From assembly GCA_029061225.1 (NCBI GenBank), contig JAIDSM010000141.1:1-64000 (forward strand): a stretch of DNA of 64,000 nt. Direction: 5' to 3'. Within the stretch, counting starts at the first letter, position 1. Each line of letters begins with the position of its first letter. Positions 49,390 to 58,752 of the stretch are shown one piece after another. The DNA comes from Muribaculaceae bacterium. GTDB taxonomy: Bacteria > Bacteroidota > Bacteroidia > Bacteroidales > Muribaculaceae. The notes under the pieces are model-generated. The model did no database searches and was not told the DNA's origin. It saw nothing but the letters and a program-made list of their open reading frames with translations. The translations under genes and the position numbers were made by a program.

Positions 49390-51090
49390 TCACACAAGAA
49401 GTGCTACCGCGATTCCTCCGAAAATGAGCAGGAAGTTGCTGACGGCGTAAGTCACCGTATATCCCATAGCCGGGAGCGTACTGTCGAGATTGTCCTGGAT
49501 TGCGCCGAGAGCCGCTACAGCGTTCCGTCCCCCTGCCACGCATCCCAGCGTCACGGCTATCGGGAATCGGAAAATGTAGTGGCCGATGAAAATTGATATG
49601 ATAAGCGGAAGCGCGGTACAGGCAAGCCCTACAAAGAAGAGGCCGATGCCCGCCTCCTTCAATCCTGATATGAAGGTAGGGCCGGCCGCCAGACCTACGA
49701 TTGCGATGAAAAGGCATAGACCGACATTGTCGAGCACCCATACCACTGAGGAAGGTATTCGCCCCAGCGTAGGCTTGCGGTTGCGGAGCCATCCGAAGAA
49801 GAGGCCTGATAGAAGGGCGCCGCCGCTTGTGGTCAGTGAAATGGGCACTCCTTTGAAATGCAGGCAGAGCGCACCGATGAAGCATCCAATGGCGACTCCG
49901 AAACTCAGGAATGCCACGTCGGTAGTCTCCGTCTTACGGTCAGGATAACCTATTTCTCCGATAGCCTGCTCTACGTCTTTCTGCAGACCTACAAGTGTAA
50001 GCACGTCGCCCGCCTCAAGCTCGGTGCGTCGATGCAGCGGAATCCTTACGTCGTCGCGCACAAGACTCTTTACCATGACTCCGCTCATGAAGTCGGAGTT
50101 GCGTAGATCCCCTAAGGTCATTCCTGCGGCGCCGTTCTTCGACACTGTGACCGGAAGGTTCTCGGCTTCGAAGTTGAGCAGTTCGTGATCTACGACTTCC
50201 TGCCCTATGATGCCGGCTTCGTTCACGACGGTCTCACGGCGACCTCCGATGACTATGGTGTCTCCTCGCCTCACTTTCATTTCAGGTTCTACCTCCACCA
50301 CATCTCCGCCGACACGCAGACGCTCCACGAAAAGACGGTGTCCCAGTCCGGCGAGTGCCTCCTCTATCTCGGATACTGTGCGCGGCCTCTTGAAGAAACT
50401 CGACTCTGCCTTGTATGCTCGGAATGATACGGGCCGGTTAGCGACCATCAGACCCGGTTGCGCCGAGAATTCACCCTCCTCCATTTCAGCCTCAATCTCC
50501 GCTATCTGTTGCTTGGCCTTGTCAAGACCTCCGCAAAGCTTCGGACCGAGGTTCGCCACTATCCAGGCCGCTCCGATTGTACCGAAAATATAGGTGACTG
50601 CATAGGCCGATGGAATCATTCCTATGAGGGTTTTCTTGACCTCCGGATCGATCTTCATGGAGCTAATGATGTCGGAGCCAACACCGATCGAGGCGGAAAT
50701 AGTCTGCGACCCGGCGAATAGACCGATTGCTGTTCCGGTGTTATAGCCCATCAGTCTTGCAGCGACTATGCACACCACGATGCATATCACGCACTCCACC
50801 ACCGCGAAAAGCATCTGCTTTACTCCGTCTCCCTTCAGCCCGCGGAAAAACTGCGGACCTACCCTATACCCTATCGCGAAGAGGAACAGCAGAAAACTTA
50901 CGGTCTTCAGCGGCTCGGCTATAGGGATGTCGAGCTGTCCGATAAGCACTCCGACGAGAAGCGTAGCGGTCACCGGCCCCAGCGAAAAACTTTTTATCTT
51001 CAGTCCACCCAGCCAGAAACCGATTCCTAAGGTTAAGAAGAGAGGTATGGTCGGATTCTCCCTAAGGAGATCAATAATGTATTCTATCAT
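49390..51090 (-). CDS. aspartate:alanine exchanger (AspT/YidE/YbjL) family transporter with TrkA-C domains
   Basis: Duplicated membrane halves, GVLIGQLDIPIAEPLKTVSFLLFLFAIGYRVGPQF, central RCK-C-like region GDTIVIGGRRE. Confidence 0.88.
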   Translation of the reverse strand: MIEYIIDLLRENPTIPLFLTLGIGFWLGGLKIKSFSLGPVTATLLVGVLIGQLDIPIAEPLKTVSFLLFLFAIGYRVGPQFFRGLKGDGVKQMLFAVVECVICIVVCIVAARLMGYNTGTAIGLFAGSQTISASIGVGSDIISSMKIDPEVKKTLIGMIPSAYAVTYIFGTIGAAWIVANLGPKLCGGLDKAKQQIAEIEAEMEEGEFSAQPGLMVANRPVSFRAYKAESSFFKRPRTVSEIEEALAGLGHRLFVERLRVGGDVVEVEPEMKVRRGDTIVIGGRRETVVNEAGIIGQEVVDHELLNFEAENLPVTVSKNGAAGMTLGDLRNSDFMSGVMVKSLVRDDVRIPLHRRTELEAGDVLTLVGLQKDVEQAIGEIGYPDRKTETTDVAFLSFGVAIGCFIGALCLHFKGVPISLTTSGGALLSGLFFGWLRNRKPTLGRIPSSVVWVLDNVGLCLFIAIVGLAAGPTFISGLKEAGIGLFFVGLACTALPLIISIFIGHYIFRFPIAVTLGCVAGGRNAVAALGAIQDNLDSTLPAMGYTVTYAVSNFLLIFGGIAVALLV

Positions 51091-51106
51091 AGTATTAAGT
51101 CATAAG

Positions 51107-51130
51107 TAGGGACGCACGGCTCGTGCGTCC
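51107..51130. repeat. dispersed palindrome copy 2
   Basis: tagggacgcacggctcgtgcgtcc. Confidence 0.85.
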
Positions 51131-51176
51131 GCGCGCGTATATCATTGCTCTTTAGTAATTAATCATTTATCATTTA

Positions 51177-52388
51177 TCATTCATCATTATCTAAGTGGAG
51201 TGCTTCCCTGAATCTCCTGACCGTCTCGACATCTCCGGAATATTTGCCGTGGTCCTCGCTCAGCTTGCATGTTTCGCAGAAGAAAGGCCAGGACTCAGTG
51301 ATCTTCACGGCGAGAAGCTTAATGACTATATTCATGGGCTTGATGCCCGGGAAGTCGTTGGTGAAGTGGGTGCCGATACCGAAAGATGGAATGCATTTCC
51401 CTTCGGCGTAATGCTGAAGTTCAATCGCCTCATCTGTGTTAAGGCCGTTGCTGAAGACCACCTGCTTGGTGGCCGGATCAATGTTGAGCGAACGGTATTT
51501 CTCCACAATGAGGTCAAGTTGCTCATGATTATCACCGCTGTCGACTCGCAGGCCCTTGAACATGTTGGCGTAGTCTTCCGAGAAATTGAGGCTGAATATG
51601 CGCCAACCGTAAGTGTCGTATAGGAAAGTCCCGAGGGCTCCCCTGTAAGTGTTCGACCATACCTTCATGGCGAGATGGTTGGCCATCTGCGGACCATACA
51701 TTCCGGCGATGGCACTGATCAGCTCATGCGCCATCGTGCCTATCGGCATAAGGTCGTACTTCATGGCGAGGTAGACGTTGCTCGTACCCGCGAATCGCCC
51801 GGGTCCGTTGGATGCATTGCAGCAGACATTCATCGCGCGCACTACAGTCTCCTGAGCCTCAAACGAGGCGCGGCGACGCGTTCCGAAATCACTGAACGAG
51901 CATCCTGCGGCTATCAGCCTCTCCCCTTTCGCATAAGTCTTATCATAGTAGGCGTTATAGTCAAGGGCATCGGACTGGCCTGTCATTTCATAATAAAGTT
52001 CGGAGATTATGGCGAGTACCTTGACCTCGAGAAGTATGGTGTCGCTCCAGTTGCCTTCGAAGTCGATGCTGAGGTGTCCTTCCGCATCCTGCTCCACACG
52101 CACCCAGCGGCTGTCGTAGCGGAATCCCTTTAGGAATGTATAGAACCAATCGGGTATATAATAGCATCTGCGACGCATGAACGCTACCTCCTCATCGGTG
52201 ATCACAAGGTTTTCAAGAAGCTTTATCTGGTGGCGTACTTCATCTGCGAATCCTTCAGGATATATGGTGTTGTTGCGGTCGATGAAGCGGTAGCGCACCT
52301 GAGTGCGAGGATAGTTGTCTATCACCGCGCAGCACATAGTGAACTTATATAGGTCATCGTCCGTGAAATGATTTATGATCTGGCGCAT
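51177..52388 (-). CDS. pncB: nicotinate phosphoribosyltransferase
   Basis: INHFTDDDLYKFTMCCAV, FGTRRRASFEAQE, RVDSGDNHEQLD, FGIGTHFTND. Confidence 0.95.
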   Translation of the reverse strand: MRQIINHFTDDDLYKFTMCCAVIDNYPRTQVRYRFIDRNNTIYPEGFADEVRHQIKLLENLVITDEEVAFMRRRCYYIPDWFYTFLKGFRYDSRWVRVEQDAEGHLSIDFEGNWSDTILLEVKVLAIISELYYEMTGQSDALDYNAYYDKTYAKGERLIAAGCSFSDFGTRRRASFEAQETVVRAMNVCCNASNGPGRFAGTSNVYLAMKYDLMPIGTMAHELISAIAGMYGPQMANHLAMKVWSNTYRGALGTFLYDTYGWRIFSLNFSEDYANMFKGLRVDSGDNHEQLDLIVEKYRSLNIDPATKQVVFSNGLNTDEAIELQHYAEGKCIPSFGIGTHFTNDFPGIKPMNIVIKLLAVKITESWPFFCETCKLSEDHGKYSGDVETVRRFREALHLDNDE

Positions 52389-52432
52389 GTCGATATAGTT
52401 TTAACATATAAACTCCTAATGTCACGAAAAGT

Positions 52433-53557
52433 TCAGTTACGCCCGTCAAGCTTGATGCTGACCTTTCCGGCGGGATCGTGTTTGTCAGCCCATATGTCGT
52501 AGACATCATAGAGGTAAGAGGGATGGTTGTTATACCAGCTGTAGCCCGTACGTCTCTCCTGTCCTATCTCTTCAAGGCTCTTACGAGGTATTCCGTCACG
52601 GTCGCATACATATATCTCGCAGTTTTCGAGATCATAGAATCGGCCCCATATCGGACCGGCTTCTGGGTCCGCCACGAGACGGGTGTTCGCTTCCGGAGTC
52701 TTCGGGGCGCCGGTATGTTCGACTCGATAGCCCATTAGTTTATTGGCGTCAAACCATTTCATTGCTCCATGTACGGCGGCCTTCACTCGGTCATCAGGAT
52801 CCGGAAGTTCCATCAGGAGACTTACAATCTGTGCGCTCTCCTGCGAGCAGAAGGAAGGGAGCTCGTAGGAGCGTGCCTTGGCCGGAGCATACGTATCGCG
52901 GTCATGCTGCTGACACCATACTGTCGGCTCTCCGTTGACGCGGATCTGCGTAGCCAGTATACAGTCGATTCCTTTGTCGAAAGCCGTCTGACTCCGCTTC
53001 AGAATTGAATCGTCGACAAGTCCTCCGTCAAACGGGTAGACCTGCCCGGCGACATCGCGAAGCATAGTCATGGTATTCACCATTGCGCCGTCATTGTAGG
53101 TGATATGAATCTGGTAACCTTGAGGATTGGGCCAGAACTGAGGCCAGCCGCCATTGTCATACTGTCCGGAAAGCAGATAATCCACTCCGGCATTGAAGGA
53201 ATCGCGGTATCTGCTGTCATGTGTGGCCTGATACATATAGGCCACAAACTTCATCTGAGTGGTAGTAGCAAGATTGTCGGTTGTAGAATCATCCACCCTG
53301 CTGCGCTGTGACCGCACTTCCTCTAACTCCTCTGCGGTATGCGGACGGCACATATCGAGATTCTTCGGCCAGCCGCCCGTGATGCGCTGATAGGCCAGCA
53401 CCTGCTCACCTATACGTGCAGCCTCGGGCGTAGTAAAGAACTCCATATCCGTACGCCGCAGCTCCTCCATATGCTTAGCCGCGAAAGTCATCCCGGTCAT
53501 AACCGCAAATATCACAGTGACAACCACTCTATATAATCTTTTCACATTAAAAATCAT
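52433..53557 (-). CDS. pectate lyase (PL10-like)
   Basis: QRITGGWPKNLDM, DNLATTTQMKFVAYMYQAT, YDNGGWPQFWPNPQGYQIHITYNDGAM. Confidence 0.88.
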   Translation of the reverse strand: MIFNVKRLYRVVVTVIFAVMTGMTFAAKHMEELRRTDMEFFTTPEAARIGEQVLAYQRITGGWPKNLDMCRPHTAEELEEVRSQRSRVDDSTTDNLATTTQMKFVAYMYQATHDSRYRDSFNAGVDYLLSGQYDNGGWPQFWPNPQGYQIHITYNDGAMVNTMTMLRDVAGQVYPFDGGLVDDSILKRSQTAFDKGIDCILATQIRVNGEPTVWCQQHDRDTYAPAKARSYELPSFCSQESAQIVSLLMELPDPDDRVKAAVHGAMKWFDANKLMGYRVEHTGAPKTPEANTRLVADPEAGPIWGRFYDLENCEIYVCDRDGIPRKSLEEIGQERRTGYSWYNNHPSYLYDVYDIWADKHDPAGKVSIKLDGRN

Positions 53558-53902
53558 TAAATTTTCGAATTATTTCATGGAATACGCGGTAGACTTCCAC
53601 TTCTCTTTTAGAAAAAGCACAGGTCTTATTTTCTATAGAGCAAGAATGCTCCTCAAGCACTATTCGATCTACAAAGTTAAATAAAAAATTTACACCTGCC
53701 AAAAATACCGATGCTTTATTCATCTGTTTTTTATTCATCATCATCATCAAACAAGGTTGTTTCATTTAGCCGCAGTCTTCATGAGATAAGATTGTAAATC
53801 TCCGCATAAGAAGCTTACGCAATAAGGATTATTTTTTTGTCAATGAAATATTGAATTCTCATATTTTTTTTATAAATTTGTATGCTCAAACACCTGTTAT
53901 AT

Positions 53903-55231
53903 ATGAGACTGAAATTAAACAATATTCTGAAAATTAAGAATGCTGATATCGAATTCGGCGGACTTACTGTGCTTACCGGTGAAAACAATACTGGAAAGAG
54001 TACTGTTGGGAAGGTACTTTTTACCCTTCTGAAGGCCGTTAACAACGTACGACATTTAGATAGAATAAAATCAGTCTCGCTTATAAGGAAGGAATTGCTT
54101 GCTGTGGAAAGGATGTTTAGCAATAATCCTCAGATATCTTTGCTGCTGAAAGACATCCAGGATTTAAGTGTCGGTCTTACGGACGGAAGTATACCGATAG
54201 AAAGCTTCCTGAATGACATCGAGAATGCCGTTGATACAGAAGAAACGCCTATCCGTAAGTTGACCATGCTTCGTAACAGTCTGACAAGAATAAAAAAATA
54301 TACAGACATACTGGATAATCCGGAAAACGCGGTAAGAAGCGAATTTGAATCAATATCCAAAAGTGAGTTTATGGAACCGATAAATTCATACGGAACAAAT
54401 CACTCCGTCATACATTTTCAGGATGACACCACTGATTCAGACGGCAGTGATATATTGATTAATATCAGGGATGGGAAAGTAGCAGGAATTCAGTCGGTCG
54501 GAAATACATCAATTGAAGACATCACTTACATAGAATCTCCGGTATTTCTCCAGATTCTTAATATTCTAAGAATTACCAGTCCTATAGTTACTGACTCTCT
54601 GCGAGGCATTGAGAACTCACTGGGCAAGGAGAACATACCCTTTCATCTTGCCGATATGGCTGAAAAAATATTAAGTCCGTCAGAATACACCGGACTATTT
54701 GCCGATATTTTAGAAGAAGACCTTAGGCAATTGCTTGAGAGGATAAACGAAATTATCGGAGGAGAATTTGTAATGGATGGAAAGACAAAGCAGCTTTCAT
54801 TCCATCTGCAGGGCCATAGTGTTCCGCCTGTAAGCGTAGCATCAGGCATTAAATCTTTCGGAATGCTGCAACGATTGATACAGACCGCTAACCTGTCGGC
54901 ATATAAAATGCTCGTATGGGACGAGCCGGAGATTCATCTGCACCCTGAATGGCAAATATCTTTATGCGAAATGATTGTGGAATTGGTTGCCAATGGGATT
55001 CCTGTAATTGTAAGCTCCCATAGCCCATATTTTGTTCAGGGGCTACGTTATTTTGCAGCTGCCAAAGGGCTGGAAAAAGATGTAAGATATTATATGGCAG
55101 AAGCATCATCCGAATCAGGAATGGCGACTGTCAAGGAAGTCACGGAAGACTTGAATAGCGTTTTTACGTTATTGGCTGCACCCTTGCGAAAAATTATGAA
55201 TGTGGATGAAGTTAGAAACACTCAGAAATGA
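53903..55231 (+). CDS. AAA family ATPase (AAA_15/21, OLD/ABC-like)
   Basis: Walker A GENNTGKST; LVWDEPEIHLHPEWQ; IVSSHSPYFVQGL. Confidence 0.88.
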   Translation: MRLKLNNILKIKNADIEFGGLTVLTGENNTGKSTVGKVLFTLLKAVNNVRHLDRIKSVSLIRKELLAVERMFSNNPQISLLLKDIQDLSVGLTDGSIPIESFLNDIENAVDTEETPIRKLTMLRNSLTRIKKYTDILDNPENAVRSEFESISKSEFMEPINSYGTNHSVIHFQDDTTDSDGSDILINIRDGKVAGIQSVGNTSIEDITYIESPVFLQILNILRITSPIVTDSLRGIENSLGKENIPFHLADMAEKILSPSEYTGLFADILEEDLRQLLERINEIIGGEFVMDGKTKQLSFHLQGHSVPPVSVASGIKSFGMLQRLIQTANLSAYKMLVWDEPEIHLHPEWQISLCEMIVELVANGIPVIVSSHSPYFVQGLRYFAAAKGLEKDVRYYMAEASSESGMATVKEVTEDLNSVFTLLAAPLRKIMNVDEVRNTQK

Positions 55232-55848
55232 CTCCATTGCAGGTTTTTTATGGCATTTACGCCTATCAAGAGGAAATTGCAACCATCATCTGCAATCTTC
55301 ACAGTGCATGCCGCTCAGACAAAGGGAAGAGATACATGTGTATTTACGCAGGTTCAAGCTACCCGGTGATTGATTTTGACGAAGTGAAAAACAAAGCAGA
55401 CCTATTTGAATCCAGGGAATCAAGAAAATCAGTTGATGCTTTGGCTTTACCTCCGTCTGAAAGCATACTTTGTTTTGTTGAACTGAAAAGCTGGGAATTG
55501 GTAGTTAAAGATAAAGGTACCGAAAATAAAGTCAGAAAGAAAGCTGGGAAATATGCTTCGGATCTACCCCAAAAACTTACAGACAGCATTGAAATATGTA
55601 GGAATATATTAAAAGACCAGAACGCATTGGATTCATGTAGAATAATGTACATTCTTGTTACCGACATTTCCGTGAATGACAATGGACTTGAAGCCCTTAA
55701 TGCAGACTTGTCTGCATTGGCAGGAATCTCTTCTAATCTTAACAAGCTGTGCAATAGTTTATCCAGGAACATTATGGATAACATCCCTAATGTTGAGACA
55801 CGCTATTGGGAATGTCGTGAATTTGATGATAAAATGAGTAGATTGTGA
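55228..55848 (+). CDS. ATPase-associated protein, possible PD-(D/E)XK-like fold
   Basis: ATGA overlap with ATPase gene; KSVDALALPPSESILCFVELKSWE resembles D..(E)xK. Confidence 0.55.
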   Translation: MTPLQVFYGIYAYQEEIATIICNLHSACRSDKGKRYMCIYAGSSYPVIDFDEVKNKADLFESRESRKSVDALALPPSESILCFVELKSWELVVKDKGTENKVRKKAGKYASDLPQKLTDSIEICRNILKDQNALDSCRIMYILVTDISVNDNGLEALNADLSALAGISSNLNKLCNSLSRNIMDNIPNVETRYWECREFDDKMSRL

Positions 55849-55854
55849 TCATAT

Positions 55855-56805
55855 TCAGAGGGTAGAGGATCTGTTGACGAAATAGATGCCGATGAAGATA
55901 AGGACCGTGGCAAGAGCCTTGTTCCATCCGAAATCTCCCACCGACATCATGACAGCCACAATAGCAGCGAATACCGGCTGAAGATAACTGTAGGCACTTA
56001 CTACTGTAGGCTTAAGACTTCGCTGCGCCAACGGAATCATAAGATACCCGAAAAATGTAGGAATAGCTATTATAAATGCCAGTCCGGCCCATACCTCACC
56101 CGGAAGAGCGCAATAATCAATCCTCACCATATCCGGAAGGCAGAAAGGCACATACGTCAGCACCGAAATGAAAAACATCCATTTCATCAGCGAGTAAGGT
56201 GAATATTTCCGTATTATACCCTCAAACCCCACATAATAGATCGCAGCGCATAGCTGTGCTCCAAGACACAGCAGATTGCCCAGCACCGGATTGACCGCCA
56301 TATCGCTTTCAGCCGTTCCTGACACCAGTATGACCACACCCGCGAGTCCCATAAGGACACCACCTACCTTCAACCACGTCATCCGGAAATGAAGGAAAAT
56401 CGCGGCAAGCACCATCGTCAGCACCGGAGTCAGTGAGCACATCACAGCCGAATCTACCGGATCCGTCAGTCCGACACCTATTATATACAGTCCCTGGTTG
56501 GCGCTTATGATAAGTAATGAGCAGAGGATAAGTTTCCATATATCCCTTCGCTCGATCCTCTGACGCGTCTCAAACGACTTAGGCAGCAGCCAAGTGAAAA
56601 GCAGGAAGAGCAGAGCGCCGCCCGTAATCCTTATGCCGGAAAGCGCCAGAGAAGTTATGGAGCCCGAAAGAAGCACCATCTTCGACACTGGCGCTATGAC
56701 ACCCCACCCTATGTTGGCAAGCAGAAGCGCCAGATGCGCTGTCCTCACTTCCCGCCTATTGACCGTTTGTTCCATGACTGCAAAATTAATGAAAATTTTG
56801 GACAT
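55855..56805 (-). CDS. EamA/DMT family transporter
   Basis: LLLANIGWGVIAPVSKMVLLSG, two EamA repeats. Confidence 0.9.
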   Translation of the reverse strand: MSKIFINFAVMEQTVNRREVRTAHLALLLANIGWGVIAPVSKMVLLSGSITSLALSGIRITGGALLFLLFTWLLPKSFETRQRIERRDIWKLILCSLLIISANQGLYIIGVGLTDPVDSAVMCSLTPVLTMVLAAIFLHFRMTWLKVGGVLMGLAGVVILVSGTAESDMAVNPVLGNLLCLGAQLCAAIYYVGFEGIIRKYSPYSLMKWMFFISVLTYVPFCLPDMVRIDYCALPGEVWAGLAFIIAIPTFFGYLMIPLAQRSLKPTVVSAYSYLQPVFAAIVAVMMSVGDFGWNKALATVLIFIGIYFVNRSSTL

Positions 56806-56983
56806 TCCCGCGAGTTCATCCCCCGACTTTTAAACAAATGCTTATAAATTTTTGGATAAACCATTAATTATGCTTAACTTTGTCATCGGAGACCGATCTC
56901 CGACCTGACACAATAAGGTCGTTTGGTTCTGCCTTATGAGTCAGTTAGCAACAAATAGGACCTGCACTAAACTTACATTCATC

Positions 56984-57421
56984 ATGAAGAAGCTCTTTCA
57001 CATCCTGACGCTGGCTATCATCTTAGCCACAGTATCATTCTCAGCCAAAGCACAGACTCCCTCACCTGCCTACAAGGCATTGGTCAGCGAACTGCTCGAT
57101 CTCACCAAGGTAAGACAAGTGACCACAGAAACCCTCACCGCCACTTACGACAACATGGGATTAAATTTCACCATACCCACCTCTCAGGTCGTCGATGAAA
57201 TGTTTGACAGCGTTTGGGACAAATGGGTCGATGACTACGCCGTGATATATTCCAAATACTATACCATCGATGAACTCAAGCAGCTCTGCGCATTCTATAA
57301 GACACCTCTCGGCAAAAAAGTGACCAAATGCAGTCCGGAGATCAACCGCGACGCCCTCCCCATGATGCAGAAATACCAACCCGACTTCACCGCCGTCCTC
57401 ACCAAATACATCAAGCAATAA
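56984..57421 (+). CDS. DUF2059-type secreted protein
   Basis: Signal peptide MKKLFHILTLAIILATVSFSAKA; ELKQLCAFYKTPLGKKVTKCSPEI. Confidence 0.85.
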   Translation: MKKLFHILTLAIILATVSFSAKAQTPSPAYKALVSELLDLTKVRQVTTETLTATYDNMGLNFTIPTSQVVDEMFDSVWDKWVDDYAVIYSKYYTIDELKQLCAFYKTPLGKKVTKCSPEINRDALPMMQKYQPDFTAVLTKYIKQ

Positions 57422-57456
57422 ATCCAAAGTTAGAGAGAATACAGGAGGAGTATAAA

Positions 57457-57501
57457 AGTCGCGTAGATACCAGATTGGAAAATCTTGGTATCTACGCGAC
57501 T
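57457..57501. terminator. long near-perfect inverted repeat (one bulged base)
   Basis: agtcgcgtagataccagatt-ggaa-aatcttggtatctacgcgact. Confidence 0.7.
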
Positions 57502-57521
57502 GGTATGTAGGCAGGCAAGGT

Positions 57522-57544
57522 AGGGACGTACGGTTCGTGCGTCC
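57522..57544. repeat. dispersed palindrome copy 3 (variant)
   Basis: agggacgtacggttcgtgcgtcc. Confidence 0.8.
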
Positions 57545-57711
57545 GGTGTCGTCACGAGCGTACCCCGATGAATACTTCATACTGCGACTCCTCGCTGAAA
57601 GGTCCGTTCCACGTCACGGCGCTTGTGCTTCGAAATCCTGCGCTTCCCTTTCCTTGTCAGGGCTGAGATAGTAACCGAGCATGCTCGGCTATATCACCCC
57701 TGGCCTCATCC

Positions 57712-57734
57712 GGTTTGTCGCAAGGTGAAAAAGT
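57712..57734. repeat. direct repeat copy 1 flanking small zinc-ribbon gene
   Basis: ggtttgtcgcaaggtgaaaaagt. Confidence 0.85.
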
Positions 57735-57961
57735 CACTCTGCATACCAATAGGTCCACATGCAGTCGGTGGATCCTGGATTTAGCCATTCCTCTTCAAGG
57801 TCTGCGCGCAGTTGCATCTCATCACCATCGTAAAGGGCGATAGCGCACTCATCGCAACATGCATACTCACAACCAAGTTGATATCCCACTTCCATCCTAA
57901 CTCCGCAGTTCGAACATACTCTAAAACCGGTCCAATCGTCAGGTATTGTCCTAATTCCCAT
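57734..57961 (-). CDS. small cysteine-rich (zinc-ribbon-like) protein
   Basis: CSNCG...CEYACCDEC; 75 aa. Confidence 0.6.
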   Translation of the reverse strand: MGIRTIPDDWTGFRVCSNCGVRMEVGYQLGCEYACCDECAIALYDGDEMQLRADLEEEWLNPGSTDCMWTYWYAE

Positions 57962-58160
57962 ATATATTGAGTTTTTTGTGCCGCGAAATTACAAGATCTG
58001 CGGGATTGGTGCAATCGTATTAGATCAGCTTAGATCACTTTAACGATTGTTAGATCAACACACAATTCACGTCAGCCGGTTTATTTTAGTAACAGAGCCT
58101 GATCCTCAGGCGTCCCAGCACGTCGGTCCCTTACTATACTCACCCCCCGTACGCGCAGCA

Positions 58161-58183
58161 GGTTTGTCGCAAGGTGAAAAAGT
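58161..58183. repeat. direct repeat copy 2
   Basis: ggtttgtcgcaaggtgaaaaagt. Confidence 0.85.
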
Positions 58184-58237
58184 ATCCGCATACCTGAGCA
58201 ATAAAAATCCAGAAATCCAAATTTCCCCTGCTGAAAT

Positions 58238-58268
58238 TTTGCAGATTCCCATAAAAATATTAACTTTG
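58238..58268 (+). promoter_or_regulatory. Bacteroidetes-type promoter for ncRNA
   Basis: TTTG - 19 bp - TAACTTTG. Confidence 0.65.
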
Positions 58269-58273
58269 CGTTG

Positions 58274-58589
58274 ACTTACGCCGTGCGGCCTCTTTATAGA
58301 GGCCGGGTGATGGGTAGGTCATTAAAAATATGAGAAGCGTTTATTGGCGCTTTGTTCTTGACCGCTAAGAACTTCGCAACTTCTAAGAGAAAGTCAGGAA
58401 TGAGGCAACAGTAGATGCCTTGGGTATGATCTATCTTACCCGATGGTGAGCGTTAAATACGTTCGCTGTCGGTGTATAGTATATCGTACGGCGTAGGCTC
58501 TGCGTGTTGCTCGTTCGACTTTCTCGGGCAATGCGAAGGCCTTTAGCGGTGGAACGAGTAACCGGTACAGTTCCTACGCTTCTTTTTTT
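58274..58589 (+). ncRNA. candidate structured ncRNA (~315 nt) with own promoter and terminator
   Basis: Successive hairpins ggcctct..agaggcc, gttctt..aagaac, aggca..tgcct, gggta..taccc, ctcgttc..gaacgag nested in gcgtagg..cctacgc, then T-tract. Confidence 0.65.
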
Positions 58590-58752
58590 ATACACCGGTC
58601 ATGTTTGGGAGCTGCAGACCACAACAATTAGCGATTGCTCTCAAATATCGTGGTATCTCCGTTCTTTAGTTGTTCTTATGACGATTTAGTGTATTTTAAT
58701 CGTTGTGAGTATAACTATAAAGAGTCAGCAATTGCATCTATGGTAAGAAAGA

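Noticed and set aside
53547-53765. 72-aa minus ORF MKQPCLMMMMNKKQ..
   Set aside because: Low-complexity start, AT-rich spacer, no domain or promoter support.
53903-55848. PARIS or Septu system
   Set aside because: The partner lacks recognisable DUF4435/TOPRIM or HNH motifs.
58274-58589. RNase P RNA or retron ncRNA
   Set aside because: A gagaaagtcagg stretch is only superficially like the RNase P core and the other core motifs are missing; no reverse transcriptase is nearby.
58504-58689. 61-aa plus ORF
   Set aside because: Overlaps the 3' domain and terminator of the ncRNA candidate.
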